From Brevibacterium antiquum CNRZ 918 (GTDB lineage: Bacteria; Actinomycetota; Actinomycetes; Actinomycetales; Brevibacteriaceae): a DNA stretch of 64,000 bases. The notes beneath the pieces are model-generated. The model saw nothing but the letters and a program-made list of their open reading frames with translations. It was not told the DNA's origin and did not search any database. The translations under genes and the position numbers were made by a program. Shown here piece by piece: positions 19,550 through 29,287 of this stretch (position 1 is the first letter of the stretch; every line of letters starts with the position of its first letter). Location: the NCBI RefSeq assembly GCF_900169145.1, contig NZ_FXZD01000001.1, forward strand, positions 434,001-498,000. Reading direction: 5' to 3'.

Positions 19550-20458
19550 ATGACTGATACGCCTCGCCTGCTCACGCCCGGCACCATCTCTGCCGAACTG
19601 CCAGCCCCCCGCAGCATCACGCGACCCGAATATGTCGGACGCGCCGATGCCGACGAAGGTCGGGGAAACAACTTCTACTCAGCCGAGGAGATCGAAAAGG
19701 TCCGCGTTGCGGGCAGGATCGCAGCAAATGCTCTGGCTGCTGTCGGCGAGATCATCGAACCCGGGATCACAACCGACGCCATCGACCGTGTTGCCCATGA
19801 GTACATGTGCGACCACGGGGCCTATCCGTCGACGCTGGGCTATCGGGGATTCCCGAAGTCCGTGTGCACCTCACTCAACGAGGTCATCTGCCACGGGATT
19901 CCCGATTCCACGGTCATCGCCGACGGCGACATCGTCAACGTCGACATCACCGCCTACATCGACGGCATGCACGGAGACACGAACTACACCTTCTACGCCG
20001 GAGACGTTGACGAGGAGTCCCGACTCCTCGTCGAACGGACGTGGGAAGCCACCATGCGCGGCATCAAAGCCGTCAAACCCGGCCGCGAGATCAACGTGAT
20101 CGGACGAGTCATCGAGAAGTACGCGAAGCGCTTCGAGTACGGAGTCGTCCGCGACTACAGCGGGCACGGTGTCGGCCGCGAGTTCCACTCCGGCCTCATC
20201 GTCCCCCACTACGACGCCGCACCTGCCCACGCCGAGGTGATGGAACCGGGAATGATCTTCACCATCGAACCGATGCTCAACCTCGGAACCGTCGATTGGG
20301 ACGTCTGGGACGACGCCTGGACTGTGGTCACAAAGGACAGGAAGCGCTCCGCCCAGTTCGAGCACACTCTTGTCGTCACCGAGACCGGTGCCGAGATCCT
20401 CACCCTCCCCGATGCGGACACCGCCATCGCCGAGGGACCGATTGCCCGAGAAGACTGA
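19550..20458 (+). CDS. map: Methionine aminopeptidase type I
   Basis: Map removes the start methionine from new proteins. The 302-residue protein has an N-terminal extension of about 45 residues ([14 protein letters not shown]) typical of the actinobacterial MetAP1c group. The pita-bread catalytic domain has both Asp ligands in [21 protein letters not shown], the His in GHGVGREFH, and the Glu ligands in FTIEPML and QFEHTLVV. ppgK begins 10 bp after its stop, suggesting a shared transcript. Confidence 0.96.
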   Translation: MTDTPRLLTPGTISAELPAPRSITRPEYVGRADADEGRGNNFYSAEEIEKVRVAGRIAANALAAVGEIIEPGITTDAIDRVAHEYMCDHGAYPSTLGYRGFPKSVCTSLNEVICHGIPDSTVIADGDIVNVDITAYIDGMHGDTNYTFYAGDVDEESRLLVERTWEATMRGIKAVKPGREINVIGRVIEKYAKRFEYGVVRDYSGHGVGREFHSGLIVPHYDAAPAHAEVMEPGMIFTIEPMLNLGTVDWDVWDDAWTVVTKDRKRSAQFEHTLVVTETGAEILTLPDADTAIAEGPIARED

Positions 20459-20468
20459 CAGGACAGAC

Positions 20469-21302
20469 ATGACTGACGATACGCAGGGACGCTTCGCCAT
20501 CGGAGTCGACGTCGGCGGCACGGGAATCAAGGCCGCACTCGTCGACACGGCCACGGGGAGCCTCGCCTTCAAGCGGGTGCGAGTGCTCACCCCGAAGCCG
20601 AGCACCCCGACCGCTGTGGCAGAGGCCATCGGGCAGCTCCTCGAACACCTGGCTGATAAGGCGCTCGAGCTTGAGATCGTCGACGACCGTGCAGTGCTCG
20701 ACGCACTGCCGATCGGGTGCGGCTTCCCCGGCGTCATCCTCGATGATGAGGTGCACTTCGCGGCGAACCTCGACCAGTCGTGGATCGGTTCGAGCATCGT
20801 CAAGATCCTCTCCGAACACACAGGTCGTCGCTTCTTCATCATGAATGACGCCGATGCCGCCGGCCTCGCCGAGATGGTGTTCGGCGCAGGACGCAAGCAT
20901 CGCAAGAATACCGTCCTGATGACGACGCTGGGGACCGGGATCGGCACCGCACTGTTCACGCAGGGACGGCTGGTGCCCTACACCGAGTTGGGCCACATCG
21001 AGATGAACGGCCGTGATGCGGAGACTCAGGCCGCTGAGTCCGTCAAGGTCCGTGAGAACCTCAGCTATGAGGAGTGGGCGGCTCGGCTGCAGCAGTACTA
21101 TCAGCAGATCGAGCTCCTCGTGTCCCCGGACGTCATCCTCGTGGGCGGCGGAGTCTCGAAGTCGCATGCGGACTTCCTCCATCACATCAAGACGCGTGCC
21201 GAGATGAAGCCGGCCAAGCTGTTCAACAACGCTGGCATCGTCGGGGCCGCGATCCTCGCAATCAACAACGGCAAGGCGAAGGTCAAGAAGAGCCGCTCGT
21301 AG
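20469..21302 (+). CDS. ppgK: Polyphosphate glucokinase
   Basis: PpgK phosphorylates glucose with polyphosphate or ATP, the main glucokinase of many actinobacteria. I used the ATG at 20469, with AGGACAG just upstream; the frame opens earlier but overlaps map. The 277 residues show the ROK-type phosphate site GVDVGGTGIKAALVD, the sugar-binding GCGFPGVI and NDADAAGLAEMVFG, and the TTLGTGIGTALF adenosine loop. A small membrane protein gene follows 1 bp after its stop. Confidence 0.95.
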   Translation: MTDDTQGRFAIGVDVGGTGIKAALVDTATGSLAFKRVRVLTPKPSTPTAVAEAIGQLLEHLADKALELEIVDDRAVLDALPIGCGFPGVILDDEVHFAANLDQSWIGSSIVKILSEHTGRRFFIMNDADAAGLAEMVFGAGRKHRKNTVLMTTLGTGIGTALFTQGRLVPYTELGHIEMNGRDAETQAAESVKVRENLSYEEWAARLQQYYQQIELLVSPDVILVGGGVSKSHADFLHHIKTRAEMKPAKLFNNAGIVGAAILAINNGKAKVKKSRS

Positions 21303-21303
21303 C

Positions 21304-21969
21304 ATGGACTCACACAGTCTTCGCGGTCAGCTCAGCCTGCTCATCGTCATGGCCGCGACGGTGATTCTGCTGGCTGTGGGCGCTGCGATCATCGTCCTCT
21401 GGCCGAACCTTCTGCTGGCCGGCATCATCATCGGGTGCTGCTCAGTCCTCGTTGCCCTGGTCGGCATCGGCCGGATCCTCGATCGGCGTTGGGTGCTCTG
21501 GTTCGCGGTGCCGGCATTCGCGCTGGCAGGACTCGGATCGATCATGCTGGCCGAGGACCTCGGCATCAGCCGCGTCGGCGAACTCACTGAAGTGGTCGTC
21601 GTCGACCATACGTCCGAGGTCAAGACGGTTCACGACTCGACCGACCCAGGAGGTCGGAAGGTCTACACACACGAATACACCCTGCAGCACACCGACGGAT
21701 CACCGATCGAGGAGCCGATGATCTATCGCGGTAAGGACGGGTTCGAAGAGTTCGACACGGGCGATACGATCAGCGTGCTCATCGGCGCCGACGGCAATGC
21801 CCCCATCGAGCCGGCCGAAAGCATCGATTTCGCCGCCGATATCGCGATTCTCGTCGTGGGAGTGCTCTTGAGCGCCGGTGTCTATCTCATGTGCGCACTG
21901 CTGCTGCTCTTCGGAAACCGGAGATACAGGGAAGATCGGTGGGGCGCGGCACCGTGGATGATGGACTGA
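21304..21969 (+). CDS. Membrane protein of unknown function (DUF3592-like layout)
   Basis: I cannot name this 221-residue protein. It has two or three N-terminal membrane helices (about residues 10-33, 36-57 and 63-82), a soluble beta-rich domain of about 95 residues (TEVVVVDHTSEVKTVHDS through ADGNAPIEPAES) and a final helix (AILVVGVLLSAGVYLMCALLLLF). The layout resembles DUF3592 proteins. The gene follows ppgK directly and is probably co-transcribed. The last codons are embedded in a 17-bp tandem repeat. Confidence 0.75.
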   Translation: MDSHSLRGQLSLLIVMAATVILLAVGAAIIVLWPNLLLAGIIIGCCSVLVALVGIGRILDRRWVLWFAVPAFALAGLGSIMLAEDLGISRVGELTEVVVVDHTSEVKTVHDSTDPGGRKVYTHEYTLQHTDGSPIEEPMIYRGKDGFEEFDTGDTISVLIGADGNAPIEPAESIDFAADIAILVVGVLLSAGVYLMCALLLLFGNRRYREDRWGAAPWMMD

Positions 21970-22000
21970 CGGAGCTGATGCCCTGACGGAGCTGATGCGC
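21967..22000. repeat. 17-bp tandem repeat at a gene end
   Basis: The unit TGACGGAGCTGATGC occurs twice with a 17-bp period, and a third partial copy (TGACGATG) follows at about 22001. The first copy contains the stop codon of the preceding gene. It lies between that gene and the 3' end of the RNase P RNA gene on the other strand. No function is evident. Confidence 0.6.
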
Positions 22001-22017
22001 TGACGATGTTTGTGTGA

Positions 22018-22385
22018 GGACAGGCCACCGATACGCCGGGTTCTGTCATCGAGTCGGTTACCCTTCTCGACGGACGGTCATCTATCTGGGACCGATGTTG
22101 CCACCGGCCTCAAGCAATCCACCCGACGACTCGGCGAGCAGCCTCGAACGTCGTCTGTCTGATCTTGCTCCGGATGGGGTTTACCCAGCGGCGCCGGTCA
22201 CCCGGCGCCCTGGTGGTCTCTTACACCACCGTTTCACCCTTACCCAGTCGGAACTGGGCGGTCTGCTTTCTGCTGCACTGGCCCGCGGGTTGCCCCGGGT
22301 GGGTGTTACCCACCATCCCTGCTCTGTGGAGCCCGGACGTTCCTCAGCCCTCGTGAGAGAGCCGCGACCGTCTGGTGACCTGTCC
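22018..22385 (-). ncRNA. rnpB: RNase P RNA (class A)
   Basis: The catalytic RNA of RNase P, which trims the 5' leader of tRNA precursors, is encoded on the minus strand. The two ends pair perfectly over 12 bp (GGACAGGTCACC with GGTGGCCTGTCC), forming helix P1 and setting the boundaries at about 368 nt. Inside are the conserved GAGGAACGTCCGGGCTCC-type start of the catalytic core, a GGTAAGGGTGAAACGGTGGTG stretch and the distal ACAGAA segment near the 3' end. The ends could shift by a few bases. Confidence 0.95.
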
Positions 22386-22503
22386 TCGAGTACAGAAGTC
22401 TACCCTCATTGCCGGGACCCTTCACAGCAGGCTCGAGCCAGGCGTGATGAAACTAACGTGGACAGCGAATCGAGGTCCCGCTGTTGGCACCTACGATAGT
22501 CAG

Positions 22504-23280
22504 GTGAAGATCCTATTGCCGCCCTCAGAGGGTAAGACTCCCGCGAGGTCGGGCTCCCCACTTGATCTCCCGGACCTCTCGGCCCCGGATCTCAACCCAC
22601 AGCGAAAGAAGGTCCTGACTGTTCTGCAGAAGGTCTCCAAGCGCACCGATGCACTGGATCAGCTGGGTGTGGGAGCCTCCCTCTCAGCCGACGTTGAACG
22701 CAACGTCAGTCTCGACACCTTGCCCTGTGCCCCGGCCCTGCTGACTTACTCCGGTGTCCTCTACGAAGCGATGGGCGCGCCGGATCTCGTTGCCGATGCC
22801 GTGGCCGACGATTCCCTGGCACAGCGTCTGCGGAATGTGCACGTGTTCTCGGCGCTCTTCGGGCAGGTGAACGGGCTCGACCCGATCCCCGCCTATCGGC
22901 TGGCGATGAATACGAACTTGGGCACCCTGGGAAAGCTGTCGTCCTGGTGGAAACCCGTCTTGACCAAATCGTTCACGATCGACCCCGCCGAGGTGATCCT
23001 CGACTGCCGCTCCAGCGAGTACCGGGCCGCATGGCCCGGCCCTCACGAACAGGTCGTCACCCTGGGTGCTGTGAAGGTCAACGGTGCCAAACGCAGCGTG
23101 GTCTCCCATTGGGCGAAGTACTATCGCGGCGAACTCGTCGGTCGACTGCTCGCAGACGACCGTGAGCTGCCCACGACCATTGCGGATCTGCTCTCGCGGG
23201 CAGAAGAGTCCTATGAGGTCGAGTTCACCCCGCATTCGAAGAGCACACCTGCAGCGCTGACCATCGTCCTGCGCGACTGA
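22504..23280 (+). CDS. yaaA: Peroxide stress protein YaaA (DUF328)
   Basis: YaaA proteins limit free iron and damage during hydrogen peroxide stress in E. coli and bind DNA. The start is the GTG at 22504, giving 258 residues and the family's N-terminus VKILLPPSEGKT. HVFSALFGQVNGLDPIPAYRL and the C-terminal YYRGELVGRLL segments also match. The longer open frame upstream to 22375 runs into rnpB and is not coding. The GTG lies only six bases after a TACGAT hexamer, so a very short or absent leader is possible. Confidence 0.93.
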   Translation: MKILLPPSEGKTPARSGSPLDLPDLSAPDLNPQRKKVLTVLQKVSKRTDALDQLGVGASLSADVERNVSLDTLPCAPALLTYSGVLYEAMGAPDLVADAVADDSLAQRLRNVHVFSALFGQVNGLDPIPAYRLAMNTNLGTLGKLSSWWKPVLTKSFTIDPAEVILDCRSSEYRAAWPGPHEQVVTLGAVKVNGAKRSVVSHWAKYYRGELVGRLLADDRELPTTIADLLSRAEESYEVEFTPHSKSTPAALTIVLRD

Positions 23281-23308
23281 GGCACGGTCGCTTTCAGCGT
23301 GTGTGCCC

Positions 23309-24037
23309 TCAGCCTTTGCGCAGCAGAACCGCCTCGCACTCTTGACATTCATAGGTCTGGTTCGGGTCCTCGAGCAGCATACTCTTCCACGCCATGCCGC
23401 TGATCTCCTGGCCACAGGCCTGACAGTTCGGACCGTTCAACACCGCGGCCCCGGGTCCGCCCGCGGCGATATTCTGATCAAACCGTTGAACTAATGCTTC
23501 GGGCAGGTCAGCCTTCAGCTTCTGAGCCGAGGCACTGTTGGCCTCGAGCTCCGCAGCCAACTCCGCTTTGCGGTCCTTGATGGCCGCTTGCGTGGTCCGG
23601 CCCGCGGCGGTCACCTCGGCGAGGGATGACTCGACGTCGGAAAGGGCGGCCTCAGCGGATTCGAGTTCCTCCATCGAACCGAGCTCAGTCTCCTCCAGTT
23701 CAGCGACTCGTTCCTCATGACCCGAGATTTCGCCCTGCAGATTCACGAGGTCTCGACTGGTCAGGCCGGTGCCGTCGTTGAGTTCGACCGTCTTCTTCTT
23801 GATCTGACCATTCTGTATCTCGATGGCCGCGGCATGCTGAGCGACCTCGGTACGTAACTTCTCCACCACCTCGGCGGCGTCGGTCTTCCTGGTCTCCAGC
23901 TCCCGGTGCTGAGACACGAGATCCTTCAGCGCCGAGGCCTGACTGGGATTATCGTGTTCGTGCCGCAGCGCGCGTCCGTGGGAGGCGAGTTCGATGAGTG
24001 ACTCGAGTTCTGTGCGTTGTTCGGCGGTGATCAGCAT
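23309..24037 (-). CDS. Coiled-coil protein with C-terminal zinc ribbon
   Basis: A 242-residue protein has about 180 residues of predicted coiled coil, rich in Glu, Lys and Ala heptads, followed by a zinc ribbon with two Cys pairs (CQACGQEISG and YECQECEAVL). This is the design of the C4-type zinc-ribbon family found beside Nif3-like genes in actinobacteria and related to the CT398 fold of Chlamydia. Its function is unknown; binding to nucleic acid or a secretion or flagellar-like partner has been suggested for relatives. The Nif3 gene lies 45 bp upstream on the same strand. Confidence 0.88.
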   Translation of the reverse strand: MLITAEQRTELESLIELASHGRALRHEHDNPSQASALKDLVSQHRELETRKTDAAEVVEKLRTEVAQHAAAIEIQNGQIKKKTVELNDGTGLTSRDLVNLQGEISGHEERVAELEETELGSMEELESAEAALSDVESSLAEVTAAGRTTQAAIKDRKAELAAELEANSASAQKLKADLPEALVQRFDQNIAAGGPGAAVLNGPNCQACGQEISGMAWKSMLLEDPNQTYECQECEAVLLRKG

Positions 24038-24082
24038 TGTGGGTTCCTTGTCATCGAAGCTTCAGGGGTCGTGTGCAGGGAG

Positions 24083-24916
24083 TCAGTAACGCTCGACCCA
24101 GGGATCGGTGTTGACAGCCGAATGCTGTAGGGCGATGCTGAATCCACGCTGGGCGAATTCGGTCTCCAGCTGTTCGGCGGCCATGGTGAGCCAGACGGAC
24201 TCTGAAGCCCAGTGAGAGACATCGATGAGCTGTGGCCGTCCTCCCTGTCTGTTGGCGGTGTCCCGGGCCTCGGTGGCTGGATGGTGGCGAAGATCAGCGG
24301 TGATGTACACCTCTGCGCCGCTGGCCCGGACCTCGTCGAACAGGGAGTCTCCTGCTCCACCGCAGACGGCGACTCGCGTCACGGCAGCGGCAGGGTCGCC
24401 GGCGATGCGCACACCGGTCGTTGTCCGCGGCAAACGATCCGAAAGGGTGCGGGCGATATCGCGGACGGGTGTCGGCGTGGGGAGGTCTCCCACGCGGCCG
24501 ATTCCGGTGGTCGATCCCTCTGCATGGGGTGCCAGGGGCACTGCGTCGTCGATGCCGAGCAGGGAGATGAGTGCATCCGAGACTCCCCCACGTGCGGAGT
24601 CCGCATTCGTGTGGGCATTGAATAGGGCGATGCCGTTGCTGATCAGGGTGTGAACGGCTCCGCCTTTCAGGGTTGAGGCGTTGACCGACTTCACGGATTT
24701 GAGCAGGAGCGGATGGTGGTTGAACACGAGATCCGAGCCCAGCACCACCGCTTCGGCGATGACCGCGTCCAGGGGGTCGAGCGCGAGCAGGATCGAACGC
24801 ACCTGTGCATCGGGGTCCCCCACGGCAAGACCGACCGAATCCCAACTCTCTGCCAGGGCTGTCGGCCACAGTGTTTCGAAGACGTCCACACATTCGCTGA
24901 CCTTCGGGTATCTCAT
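24083..24916 (-). CDS. Nif3-like dinuclear metal centre protein
   Basis: This 277-residue protein matches the Nif3/YbgI/YqfO family, toroidal hexamers with a two-metal site. Metal ligands are visible in LVFNHHPLLLKS (two His), LFNAHTNADSARGG (His and Asp), and the C-terminal LIDVSHWASE (His and Glu). The VAVCGGAGDSLF loop is also typical. GTP cyclohydrolase activity has been proposed for some members but the true reaction is unclear. It is paired in an operon with the zinc-ribbon gene. Confidence 0.92.
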   Translation of the reverse strand: MRYPKVSECVDVFETLWPTALAESWDSVGLAVGDPDAQVRSILLALDPLDAVIAEAVVLGSDLVFNHHPLLLKSVKSVNASTLKGGAVHTLISNGIALFNAHTNADSARGGVSDALISLLGIDDAVPLAPHAEGSTTGIGRVGDLPTPTPVRDIARTLSDRLPRTTTGVRIAGDPAAAVTRVAVCGGAGDSLFDEVRASGAEVYITADLRHHPATEARDTANRQGGRPQLIDVSHWASESVWLTMAAEQLETEFAQRGFSIALQHSAVNTDPWVERY

Positions 24917-25037
24917 GCCACCACAGTATTACATCCGAGCAGTCACGGTCAGGCGATGTTGACCGTGGGCCCTGGCAGGGGCGACGGTTCAGCACAGAAA
25001 TGTCTGGGACCCAGGTGAATTCTATGAGACGTGGTTC

Positions 25038-25055
25038 ACTCGAGCATCGTCGAGT
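25038..25055 (+). promoter_or_regulatory. Inverted repeat before the acyl-CoA synthetase gene
   Basis: ACTCGA and TCGAGT form a perfect 6-bp inverted repeat with a six-base spacer, ending 14 bases before the start codon at 25070. Its position near the transcription start suggests an operator, possibly for a TetR-type fatty acid regulator; the binder is unknown. Confidence 0.4.
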
Positions 25056-25069
25056 TATAGGTTTGGTCC

Positions 25070-26611
25070 ATGACTACGAATGCATCGACTACGCCATCGC
25101 CCGAGCTGCACTTCTCCTCAACCGTCGCCGATCTAGTGCGTCGCAGCGCAGGTCGCTTCGGCTGTGACACCGCGGTTGAATTCGGAGACCGCACCTGGAC
25201 CTATTCCGGCCTGGATACGGCGGTGACGGCTGTGGCGCGTGAACTGGTGGGTCTCGGAGCGCAGAAGGGAGATCGAATCGCCGCCTACGGGAAGAACTCC
25301 GATCTCTACCTCCTCCTCTACCTCGGATGTGCTCGCGCAGGTCTCATCCATGTGCCCGTGAATTTTCAGCTCAAGAACGACGAGCTCAACTACATTCTGG
25401 ACAATTCCGGAGCGAAGGTCGTCTTCGCCGATACAGATCTCCTCGACGCAGTCAGCGCAACGCCAACCGGTGCCGGGCTCCAGACCAGGGACTTCTCCAC
25501 GCTCCTGAAACCGGCCGCCGCCACGGACACCATTCCGGCTGCTCCTGGGGAATTCGACGTCGCGGACACCGACGTCGCACAGCTGCTCTACACCTCGGGC
25601 ACCACCTCGGCGCCCAAGGGAGCGATCATGACGCACCGTGCGCTCGTCCACGAATATATGTCATCGCTGATGAGCCTCGATTTAGCGCCCACGGACCGAG
25701 TTGTCCATGCCCTCCCGCTGTACCATTCGGCGCAGATGCACGTCTTCCTGATTCCGCTGCTGTCCATCGGGGGGCACAACATCATCGTGCCCGCACCCGT
25801 CCCTGAGCAGCTGCTGGCGATCTTCGAAGACCGCAAGATCAATTCCTTCTTCGCCGCACCCACAGTGTGGGTCGCGCTCGCCAACAGCCCTGACCTCGAT
25901 ACACGCAACCTTGAGAGTCTGCGCAAGGCCTATTATGGGGCCTCGATCATGCCCGGGCCGGTGCTCACGAAACTGCGGGAGCGTCTGCCGAAGCTCGGGT
26001 TCTACAACTGCTTCGGACAGTCCGAGATGGGCCCCTTGTGCACCGTCCTGCGGCCCGAAGAGCACGATGAGCATGCGGCCTCGGCCGGCCGGCCCGTCTT
26101 CTTCGTCGAGACCCGTGTCGTCGACGCCGACGGGAAGGACGTCGGCGCCGGGACGCAGGGCGAGATCCTCTACCGATCACCGCAGCTGTGCGAAGGCTAC
26201 TGGAATCGGCCCGAGGCAACCGCCGAAGCCTTCGACAACGGTTGGTTCCATTCCGGTGACCTCGTCACAGTGGACGAATCCGGTTTCATCGAGGTCGTCG
26301 ACCGCGTCAAGGACGTCATCAACACCGGCGGCGTGCTTGTGGCCAGTCGACAGGTCGAGGACGCGATCTTCGAACTCCCCCAGGTCGCCGAGGTGGCGGT
26401 CGTCGGTATCGCCGATGAGAAATGGATCGAAGCGGTCACGGCCTTCGTCGTCGTCAAGCCTGACCAGTTTGAGATAACGGAGGCGGATGTGCTCGCCCAT
26501 GTCAAGGATCGTCTGGCCGGGTTCAAGGTTCCCAAGCACGTCGATTTCGTGGCCGAGCTGCCCAAGAACTCGGCAGGGAAGATCCTCAAACGTCAGCTGC
26601 GCGGGGCCTGA
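25070..26611 (+). CDS. Acyl-CoA synthetase (AMP-binding enzyme)
   Basis: This 513-residue ANL-superfamily ligase activates a carboxylic acid through an acyl-AMP to a CoA thioester. The phosphate loop LLYTSGTTSAPKGA, the adenine site YNCFGQSEMGP, the FHSGDLVTVDESG hinge region and the C-terminal catalytic Lys in KNSAGKILKRQL are all present. It is closest in style to medium or long chain fatty acyl-CoA synthetases (FadD-like); the acid is not readable from sequence. It stands alone, convergent with bioB. Confidence 0.92.
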   Translation: MTTNASTTPSPELHFSSTVADLVRRSAGRFGCDTAVEFGDRTWTYSGLDTAVTAVARELVGLGAQKGDRIAAYGKNSDLYLLLYLGCARAGLIHVPVNFQLKNDELNYILDNSGAKVVFADTDLLDAVSATPTGAGLQTRDFSTLLKPAAATDTIPAAPGEFDVADTDVAQLLYTSGTTSAPKGAIMTHRALVHEYMSSLMSLDLAPTDRVVHALPLYHSAQMHVFLIPLLSIGGHNIIVPAPVPEQLLAIFEDRKINSFFAAPTVWVALANSPDLDTRNLESLRKAYYGASIMPGPVLTKLRERLPKLGFYNCFGQSEMGPLCTVLRPEEHDEHAASAGRPVFFVETRVVDADGKDVGAGTQGEILYRSPQLCEGYWNRPEATAEAFDNGWFHSGDLVTVDESGFIEVVDRVKDVINTGGVLVASRQVEDAIFELPQVAEVAVVGIADEKWIEAVTAFVVVKPDQFEITEADVLAHVKDRLAGFKVPKHVDFVAELPKNSAGKILKRQLRGA

Positions 26612-26648
26612 GTCTCGGGCCAGGTATGGACCCAGCGCAGAGTCGCCC

Positions 26649-27704
26649 TCACGCGTTGGCTCCCTGCGCTGTTCCCGCGCCCCGTTTCCTGAGCGTGGGA
26701 GTGCGTGAGGAATCGGGATCATTCTCGTGGCCGATGATGGTGAACCCGTTGTCTCGAATCAGAGCAATGTCGTCCTCGGCGGCCTGTCCCTCTGCTGTGA
26801 GGTAGTCGCCGAGGAAGATTGAGTTCGCCACGTGCAGCGCCTGAGCCTGCAGCGATCGGAGGTGGATCTCCCGCCCACCGGCCAGTCTGATCTCCCTGTC
26901 AGGACAGACGAAGCGTGCTGTGATGACAATCCGCAGGCACTGAGCGGGAGTGAGATTCCATTGCCCTTCCATGGGCGTTCCATCGAACGGGACAAGGAAA
27001 TTGATGGGGATGGACTCGGAATCAAGTTCACGGAGCGCGAACAGGGCTTCGACGACCTGCTCGTCGCTCTCACCCAGACCGACGATGAGCCCGCTGCAGG
27101 GAGAGAGCCCGGCCGCTTTCGCCTTGGCGACCGTGTTCGTCCGATCCGTGTAGGTGTGTGATTTCACGATGGTGTCGTGAAATGACTCTGCGGTGTTGAT
27201 GTTGTGATTATAGGCATCGACACCGGCCTCCTGGAGAGTCTCTGCCTGCCCATCCTTGAGGATCCCCAGGCATGCACAGACCTCGACTTCGTCATTGTCG
27301 TCTTTGAGCCGTGTGACGATGTCCTTGACTCGGTCGACATCTCGGGTTCCCGGGCCTCGTCCACTGGCGACCAGGCAGACCCGAGAAGCTCCCCCGCGGA
27401 TCCCGATATCTGCCTGTTGCACCGCCTCTTCGGTTTTCAGCCACGAGTATTTCAGGATCGGCGCCGCCGACCCGAGGGCTTGTGAGCAATAGCTGCAGCT
27501 CTCCGGGCACAGCCCTGATTTGAGGTTGACCAAGTAGTTGAGCTTGACGGTCATACCGAAGTGCCTGCGCCTGAGTGCCGATCCTGCGGCTATGAGTGCG
27601 AGGAGGTCTCGGTCGGACGTTGCCAGCATGGCAACCGCCTGTTCTTCGGTGATCACGCCACCATCAAGTATGGAGTCGGCGAGGTTGTCGAACCAGCTGG
27701 GCAT
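26649..27704 (-). CDS. bioB: Biotin synthase
   Basis: BioB is a radical-SAM enzyme that inserts sulfur into dethiobiotin to make biotin. The 351-residue protein has the [10 protein letters not shown] motif for the radical cluster, an N-terminal [18 protein letters not shown], the YNHNINTAE signature, and the conserved GxGE loop in [10 protein letters not shown]. No other biotin gene is in the window. A BioQ-like palindrome lies 54 bp upstream of the start codon, so biotin-responsive repression is likely. Confidence 0.96.
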   Translation of the reverse strand: MPSWFDNLADSILDGGVITEEQAVAMLATSDRDLLALIAAGSALRRRHFGMTVKLNYLVNLKSGLCPESCSYCSQALGSAAPILKYSWLKTEEAVQQADIGIRGGASRVCLVASGRGPGTRDVDRVKDIVTRLKDDNDEVEVCACLGILKDGQAETLQEAGVDAYNHNINTAESFHDTIVKSHTYTDRTNTVAKAKAAGLSPCSGLIVGLGESDEQVVEALFALRELDSESIPINFLVPFDGTPMEGQWNLTPAQCLRIVITARFVCPDREIRLAGGREIHLRSLQAQALHVANSIFLGDYLTAEGQAAEDDIALIRDNGFTIIGHENDPDSSRTPTLRKRGAGTAQGANA

Positions 27705-27757
27705 TGGCGGCTTCTCCTCTTTGTGGCAGATGAACGTGCGGTGCGCACGCTCGCTCC

Positions 27758-27770
27758 TGAACGGTGTTCA
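27758..27770 (-). promoter_or_regulatory. BioQ-like operator upstream of bioB
   Basis: TGAAC-GGT-GTTCA is a perfect 5-3-5 inverted repeat located 54 bp before the bioB start. The BioQ repressor of corynebacteria and mycobacteria is reported to bind TGAAC-N3-GTTAC-type sites in front of bio genes, so both the sequence and position fit. Binding here is inferred. Confidence 0.6.
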
Positions 27771-27892
27771 ATAGCGTATCAGGACTCGCCGCATCGGCTC
27801 ATGCCGGGTGGGGGAAAGCGCATAGACTGCTCTCGGCAGTGAACGCGTGACGAACAGACACCGTCGCCTTCGGGCAGGCGGATGAGGAGACA

Positions 27893-29287
27893 GTGGTGGC
27901 ATCCCCCAGCAAGGCGACACCTGCGTCCAGTCCCTTCGACGACAAGGCCGGCTGGAGACAGCACGGGGATGGAAAGACGATCCGTCCTGGTGAGACCGTT
28001 CTGCCTGAGGAACGTCTGAGCTGGCCACGGACAGTGGGAATCGGAGCTCAGCACGTGGTCGCCATGTTCGGAGCGACATTTCTCGTGCCGCTGCTGACCG
28101 GTTTTCCGCCCTCGACAACACTGTTCTTCACTGCCATCGGGACCCTGCTCTTCCTCCTCATCACAAAGGGCATGATGCCCTCATATCTGGGGTCATCCTT
28201 CGGACTGTTGGCGCCCATCGGTGCCGTCACCGGATTCGCGGCCACCTCGGGCGAGGATCTGGACTCCCATGCCATGGCGTTGGCACAGGGCGGGATCATC
28301 TCCGTCGGCGTGAGTCTCGCGCTGGTGGGGATCGTCGTGCACTTCGCCGGAGTGCGGTGGATCGAAGTCACGATGCCACCGGTTGTCACCGGTGCCATCG
28401 TCGCTCTCATCGGGCTCAATCTGGCCCCCGCAGCCTGGGACTGGGTGAAGGAAGCTCCGCTGACCGCGGTCATCACTATTGTCACCATCCTGCTCACCAG
28501 TGTGCTGTTTCGCGGAATGCTCGGCCGACTGTCCATCCTCATCGGTGTCCTCGTCGGCTACGGTGCCGCATGGTTGCAGGGGCAGATCGACTTCTCGACC
28601 GTCGGCGAGGCCGACTGGGTGGGGCTGCCCGCCTTCCACGCTCCCGCATTCGACTTGGGCTATCTGGGGCTCTTCCTCCCGGTCGTCTTCGTCCTCATCG
28701 CTGAGAACATCGGACATGTGAAATCCGTGTCGGCGATGACCGGACGTGACCTCGATTCGATCACGGGCCGCACGCTGTTCGCCGATGGCTTCTCCACGAT
28801 CCTCGCCGGGTCCGGCGGGGGTTCGGGAACAACGACCTATGCGGAGAACATCGGTGTCATGGCAGCGACTCGGATCTTCTCAACGGCCGCCTACCTGTGT
28901 GCAGGCGTCATCGCCCTGATCTTGAGTCTGTTGCCGAAATTCGGGGAGATCATCGCCACCATCCCACCAGGGGTCCTCGGCGGAGCCGCGACCGTGCTCT
29001 ACGGGATGATCGGCATGCTGGGCGTGCGCATCTGGGTGGAGAACAAGGTCGACTTCTCCAATCCCATCAACCTCAACACCGCTGCGGTGGCACTCATCGT
29101 CGCGATAGCCAACTTCACCTGGACGCCTGGTGACCTTCAGTTCGAAGGCATTGCACTTGGCTCAGCCTCGGCGATCATCATCTATCAGGTCATGCGCGGC
29201 ATCGCGAAATGGCGCGGCACCGACCAGGACGATCCCGTCGAAACCTGCCCTGAGATCGAGGGCCGAATCCCGCCCGCGTCACTCTGA
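27893..29287 (+). CDS. Uracil/xanthine permease (NCS2 family)
   Basis: This 464-residue polytopic protein imports a nucleobase with protons. It has about 14 hydrophobic segments starting after a soluble 45-residue N-terminus (GIGAQHVVAMFGATFLVPLLTG is the first). The signature region NIGHVKSVSAMTGRDL and the substrate-loop GSGGGSGTTTYAENIGVMAAT closely match uracil permeases such as UraA and PyrP, so uracil is the likely substrate. The start is one of two adjacent GTG codons (27893 or 27896) after GAGGAGA. It stands as a single gene. Confidence 0.93.
   Translation: MVASPSKATPASSPFDDKAGWRQHGDGKTIRPGETVLPEERLSWPRTVGIGAQHVVAMFGATFLVPLLTGFPPSTTLFFTAIGTLLFLLITKGMMPSYLGSSFGLLAPIGAVTGFAATSGEDLDSHAMALAQGGIISVGVSLALVGIVVHFAGVRWIEVTMPPVVTGAIVALIGLNLAPAAWDWVKEAPLTAVITIVTILLTSVLFRGMLGRLSILIGVLVGYGAAWLQGQIDFSTVGEADWVGLPAFHAPAFDLGYLGLFLPVVFVLIAENIGHVKSVSAMTGRDLDSITGRTLFADGFSTILAGSGGGSGTTTYAENIGVMAATRIFSTAAYLCAGVIALILSLLPKFGEIIATIPPGVLGGAATVLYGMIGMLGVRIWVENKVDFSNPINLNTAAVALIVAIANFTWTPGDLQFEGIALGSASAIIIYQVMRGIAKWRGTDQDDPVETCPEIEGRIPPASL

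Noticed and set aside
22375..22503. Longer yaaA starting at 22375
   Set aside because: This part overlaps the 5' end of the RNase P RNA gene and does not resemble the YaaA start.
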